Assembly (NCBI GenBank): GCA_014728765.1
Contig: WJLA01000010.1
Span: 1 to 8,865 of the forward strand
Length of the DNA stretch: 8,865 nt
Direction of reading: 5' to 3'
Source of the DNA: Candidatus Peregrinibacteria bacterium
GTDB taxonomy: Bacteria; Patescibacteriota; Gracilibacteria; UBA1369
Under the pieces are notes generated by a model. That model did no database searches. It was not told the DNA's origin and saw nothing but the letters and a program-made list of their open reading frames with translations. Positions 7,501-8,865 of this stretch are shown in pieces. Each line of letters opens with the position of its first letter. Position 1 is the stretch's first letter. The translations under genes and the position numbers were made by a program.

Positions 7501-8865
7501 GGAGAACCAATTGAAGAATTTACTTTTTCACTTACAAATACTAATTCCGGATCTTCAATAGAAGCAGTAAATCCAAGCAATAATTGCCCTGATGTTATAG
7601 GCATGGCAGCCTCATCAATAGATGCAGACGGCAATGAAATGAGTTCTTATAGATATACGATTTCGGAACCAGCTGATATTAATTGTGAATATCGCTACAC
7701 TGCAATTTCAGGCGACGCACTTGAAATCAAAGCTGTTCCGGATGATGGAGTAGCGGCTTGTACACAAATTCTTCGACCATCATCAGGTGGAGGTGACAAC
7801 GAATATTGTGAAGATATCAATCTTTATGCCGATGGCGATAAAACTCAAAACCCCGGCATCAGGCCAGGTGTAAACACATTCCTTGAAGTATTCCCAAGAA
7901 CAACCAAAGGTCGCGCTATCGAATTTGTTAAATGGACAGAAACCGGAGATGGACTATTGCAACTTGCTTCAAGCTCATATTCAAATACGGTTTGTATGGA
8001 TCCCGACTTTCTTCAAATTGATGATGACAGCGTAGTTGTTCCAAGCATTTGTAATTATGACTATATAACACCAAGCGTTGAAGAATCAGCAGGTGGTTTC
8101 AGTGTTGAAGCTGTTCTACCATCAGGTGTGAGACCAAGCACTGAATCACCTGACCCATGTCAGGTTGAAACTGATTTTTATGTTCCTCCGGTTGAAGATG
8201 AACCATATTGCGTATCTCTTGACTTCATTGATGAAACCCCTGACCCAAGCTTTGAAGAAGGAAATGAAGACTACGAATTTAATGTTCGTGTCAGATTAAG
8301 TGATGGCAGTGATTATCAAGATAGAATCAGATTCTGGACTAATGACGAAGAAGGAGAATTTAGAGGCGGAACAGGAAGTAGAAATGGTGCTGAAACAGAT
8401 GATTTTAAAACCGAAGTGGATAACAATAACGAAACAGGTATAGTTGAATTTGAAGATGGTGACAGCAACACCGGTATTAGAGTTGCTTTAACTGAAACTG
8501 ACATCGACAGATCATCAGCTTGTTATCTTTCACTTAATCCTAAACCGGAACCACCAAGCGACGATATTTGTGAAGTTCCACCAAGAATAGTCAGAGAGGG
8601 AAATGAGTTCTGTGATGATAACTATGGTGAAGATAACGCTGCAGATAACATTTGCTGGACTGTTTCCGGAACAACCTTCCTAGATGGTTCAACCAGAGAT
8701 CGTGGTAGATGTGTAAGATTAGAAGATGTTAGTATTGATTTTACACTTGAAGCGGAAGATTGTGCCGGCAGCAATATTTGTTGGGACAGAGTCAGACTAG
8801 ATGATGTTGATAATGAATTTACACTTGAAGCCGAAGACTGTGCCGGCAGCAATATTTGTTGGGAC
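4501..8865 (+). CDS. Giant secreted cysteine-rich protein with tandem Ig/PKD-like units, truncated at the 3' edge; adhesin-like
   Basis: Translation from ATG 4501 runs 1,455 codons without a stop to the last base, so the C-terminus is missing. This is the only nearby start that puts a Sec signal peptide at the front: basic MKGILK, a hydrophobic core, and AFA cleavage after Ala23. Mature residues 24-400 are beta-rich and unrecognised, with three cysteine pairs in reach (34/71, 155/172, 317/336). From Cys421 the protein is an array of seven Ig/PKD-like units, each opening with a Cys in a C-x-x-[LIV]-like context. A 26-residue repeat begins at residue 1405. The visible part has 32 cysteines, against one in the protein upstream, so folding in an oxidising extracellular place is likely. 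It lies 27 bases after gene 1 and is probably in its operon. A stalk-like adhesin or surface-layer protein is the best inference; no catalytic motif is seen. Membrane anchor or sorting signals would lie in the missing end. Confidence 0.9.
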   Translation, partial: MKGILKSILFATLFIAINNVAFAATEPNITYDNCGITLRPFNPEGEALWNEEGNKKTLFLTKNNQVSQSECRSRIPYNQGHKSSSVDTDYQQYNVDLDYKILKPIHRHIYLNIDKQDEDFYYRSAIFAFQIELEDDAIENTETTNDADNPNNLTCSTPYPDGKKTSEDLHDCDGYDPNIWGGTLVHIIDIPAENRKVIEWRFGVDENGEYTNDGIKNVPIRYGNNSDLNESLEEYITQDLGFNVNSINLADQRSPYRVYFPAIALTTKDNTTEKEYWSATTTSRILVKNYAISKDTLDYIKNKNTSTNRKLFYETVCDDYGTTENITYLNGEWKRCTDFLFWNAIETEQISSLSLPIEFRGEKSIYYYYPAPNERPISGGDVIVQPQGDRWARLDKAYWIPLASTSTVWKAKQEAPAPRFCQDLNWDGPFRKYIPESQRYVTDNGGTGYVLTPLQAAEIGVIPTMGGDDSAPDRPLDYHWVSWNKKTDDKPVWLNIDISDYLEELEAKNSTNDPNSRVRSTGNQNTPTQQTPPTTPSEPRVTLIPGDYFAKLAYQELNKIIDINIANAQSLEEQREAGQAAGEADARASAEANRRGIAGQGGKFRDEISQGNLFSPFEDNDPTAYYTGGPEGYTVSVQAYYADGENVPGQGPIVLVPDNQGNLEEKQIAADCYLEFTIVPGPVVCTDLSINPESLAPNTPITFTVEPTFSQPNRTAPLQYIWQSGPVTPGKLIQALELPTIDISWIRGGSFFQLIPSPNPPAEFAYGVFKESVSSSESGSDAYLTPNRSVYYTGGPGNTVIQVTGIGEDGEVYPQCSDTLIIPKGDEPICENLTTIFNEVDEDGNIVNQNIPSDSLEIGKRYKISIDQQQSILTDQSAVSYYHIDLTNNSDNGGLLFSDPNSSCPQAMKIDNNTFLMDKAPVDCSYIYQPGENDDLHIEAVPHDNVDACFEDISLPGGPICQQLDVEIETESGATVSPSGIRAGQTYIISADPENSVFTDGEPIEEFTFSLTNTNSGSSIEAVNPSNNCPDVIGMAASSIDADGNEMSSYRYTISEPADINCEYRYTAISGDALEIKAVPDDGVAACTQILRPSSGGGDNEYCEDINLYADGDKTQNPGIRPGVNTFLEVFPRTTKGRAIEFVKWTETGDGLLQLASSSYSNTVCMDPDFLQIDDDSVVVPSICNYDYITPSVEESAGGFSVEAVLPSGVRPSTESPDPCQVETDFYVPPVEDEPYCVSLDFIDETPDPSFEEGNEDYEFNVRVRLSDGSDYQDRIRFWTNDEEGEFRGGTGSRNGAETDDFKTEVDNNNETGIVEFEDGDSNTGIRVALTETDIDRSSACYLSLNPKPEPPSDDICEVPPRIVREGNEFCDDNYGEDNAADNICWTVSGTTFLDGSTRDRGRCVRLEDVSIDFTLEAEDCAGSNICWDRVRLDDVDNEFTLEAEDCAGSNICWD
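5761..8712 (+). repeat. Array of seven cysteine-bounded Ig/PKD-like units in protein 2
   Basis: Opening cysteines lie at residues 421, 685, 830, 961, 1103, 1237 and 1357, in contexts such as VVCTDL, PICENL, PICQQL, EYCEDI and PYCVSL. Units 1-6 close with cysteines at 672, 816, 949, 1087, 1220 and 1341, and each closer is followed by a Pro/Gly-rich linker that places the next opener 12-17 residues later. A strand-C-like aromatic motif recurs inside the units (Trp480, Trp722, Trp1145, Trp1279, Trp1386). Units 3, 4 and 5 add an inner cysteine pair (904/924, 1029/1062, 1165/1184), the second Cys lying in C-x-Y-x-Y followed by a strand like IEAVP. Units 1 and 2 carry YYTGGP at the matching place. 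Units diverge strongly in sequence, so the array is old. The fold name is inferred from these patterns. Confidence 0.75.
6061..6333 (+). other. Pro/Thr linker plus Ala-rich helical insertion within Ig-like unit 1
   Basis: Residues 521-540 form a Gln/Pro/Thr-rich linker (for example TQQTPPTTPSEP). Residues about 552-607 form an Ala/Glu/Arg/Gln-rich segment (EAGQAAGEADARASAEANRR) that should be helical or disordered. The bases around 6227-6300 are visibly GC-richer than the neighbouring sequence (GCCGGCCAAGCCGCCGG). The stretch accounts for most of why unit 1 has 251 residues between its two cysteines, where others have about 104-131. It could be a late insertion or a flexible joint; neither is proven. 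Confidence 0.6.
8713..8865 (+). repeat. 26-residue (78-base) coding tandem repeat running off the window
   Basis: Unit 1 covers 8713-8790 and unit 2 starts at 8791, lacking only its last codon at the edge. Each reads VRL-x-DV, four variable residues, then FTLEAEDCAGSNICWD. Nine of 75 aligned bases differ, mostly silent or in the variable residues, while the last 27 bases of each copy are identical (8761-8787 and 8839-8865). A degenerate earlier copy may lie at residues 1370-1386 (FC...NICW). Each unit resembles the last two strands of an Ig/PKD fold, with two cysteines. The number of copies beyond the edge is unknown. Confidence 0.85.

Noticed and set aside
7265..7561. Forward +1 frame of 98 codons within gene 2
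   Set aside because: Gene 2 has conserved domain motifs across this whole span in its own frame; the overlapping frame has no recognisable features.
8622..8852. Reverse-strand Ser/Leu-rich frame with internal repeats
   Set aside because: Its repeats are only the antisense image of the 78-base coding repeat in gene 2.
8713..8865. CRISPR-like direct repeat
   Set aside because: Copies are adjacent, 78 bases long, in frame and protein-coding, with no spacers or cas genes.
1..8865. Alternative genetic code (TGA as glycine)
   Set aside because: Neither giant gene contains an in-frame TGA across about 2,940 codons, and glycine is encoded by GGA and GGT.

Overview
The window is almost entirely two very large, consecutive plus-strand genes in the same reading frame. 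Both look like surface or secreted proteins of unknown family, and both are probably cut by the window edges. The first (1-4473) is open at the left edge and ends with TAA. A 27-base A/T-rich gap follows. The second (4501-8865) starts with a clear Sec signal peptide and stays open for 1,455 codons to the right edge, with no stop codon. No RNA gene, insertion sequence, CRISPR array, integrase or convincing terminator is visible, and no stretch over 300 bases lacks a gene.

Organism: the DNA is AT-rich, arginine is mostly AGA and glycine mostly GGA. About 2,940 in-frame codons contain no internal TGA, so the TGA=Gly code of Absconditabacteria and Gracilibacteria is unlikely. Giant, unfamiliar exported proteins with almost no spacing between genes, and a second gene with an A-rich leader and no Shine-Dalgarno sequence, would fit an uncultured lineage such as a standard-code member of the Patescibacteria/CPR, or a Bacteroidota-like group. 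This is inference with low confidence; no marker gene is present.

Layout: protein 1 (about 1,486 residues seen) has a charged alpha/beta N-terminal part, a glycine-rich beta block resembling membrane-barrel strands, long charged helical regions, a last beta-like segment and a Pro/Glu/Thr-rich C-terminal tail of about 124 residues. It has a single cysteine. Protein 2 has a signal peptide, a beta-rich N-terminal region of about 390 residues, then seven Ig/PKD-like units bounded by cysteines, and at the window edge the start of a 26-residue tandem repeat. It has 32 cysteines, an even number, laid out in a regular order that suggests disulfide-stapled extracellular domains.

The two genes are probably co-transcribed. 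A reasonable but unproven reading is a two-gene cell-surface module: a large glycine-rich or helical protein that may sit in or span the envelope, and a long disulfide-stabilised adhesin-like stalk made with it. The items most worth checking are the four-cysteine Ig-like array, the tandem repeat running off the edge, the glycine-rich barrel-like block, and a 12-base perfect anti-Shine-Dalgarno match inside the tail of gene 1.
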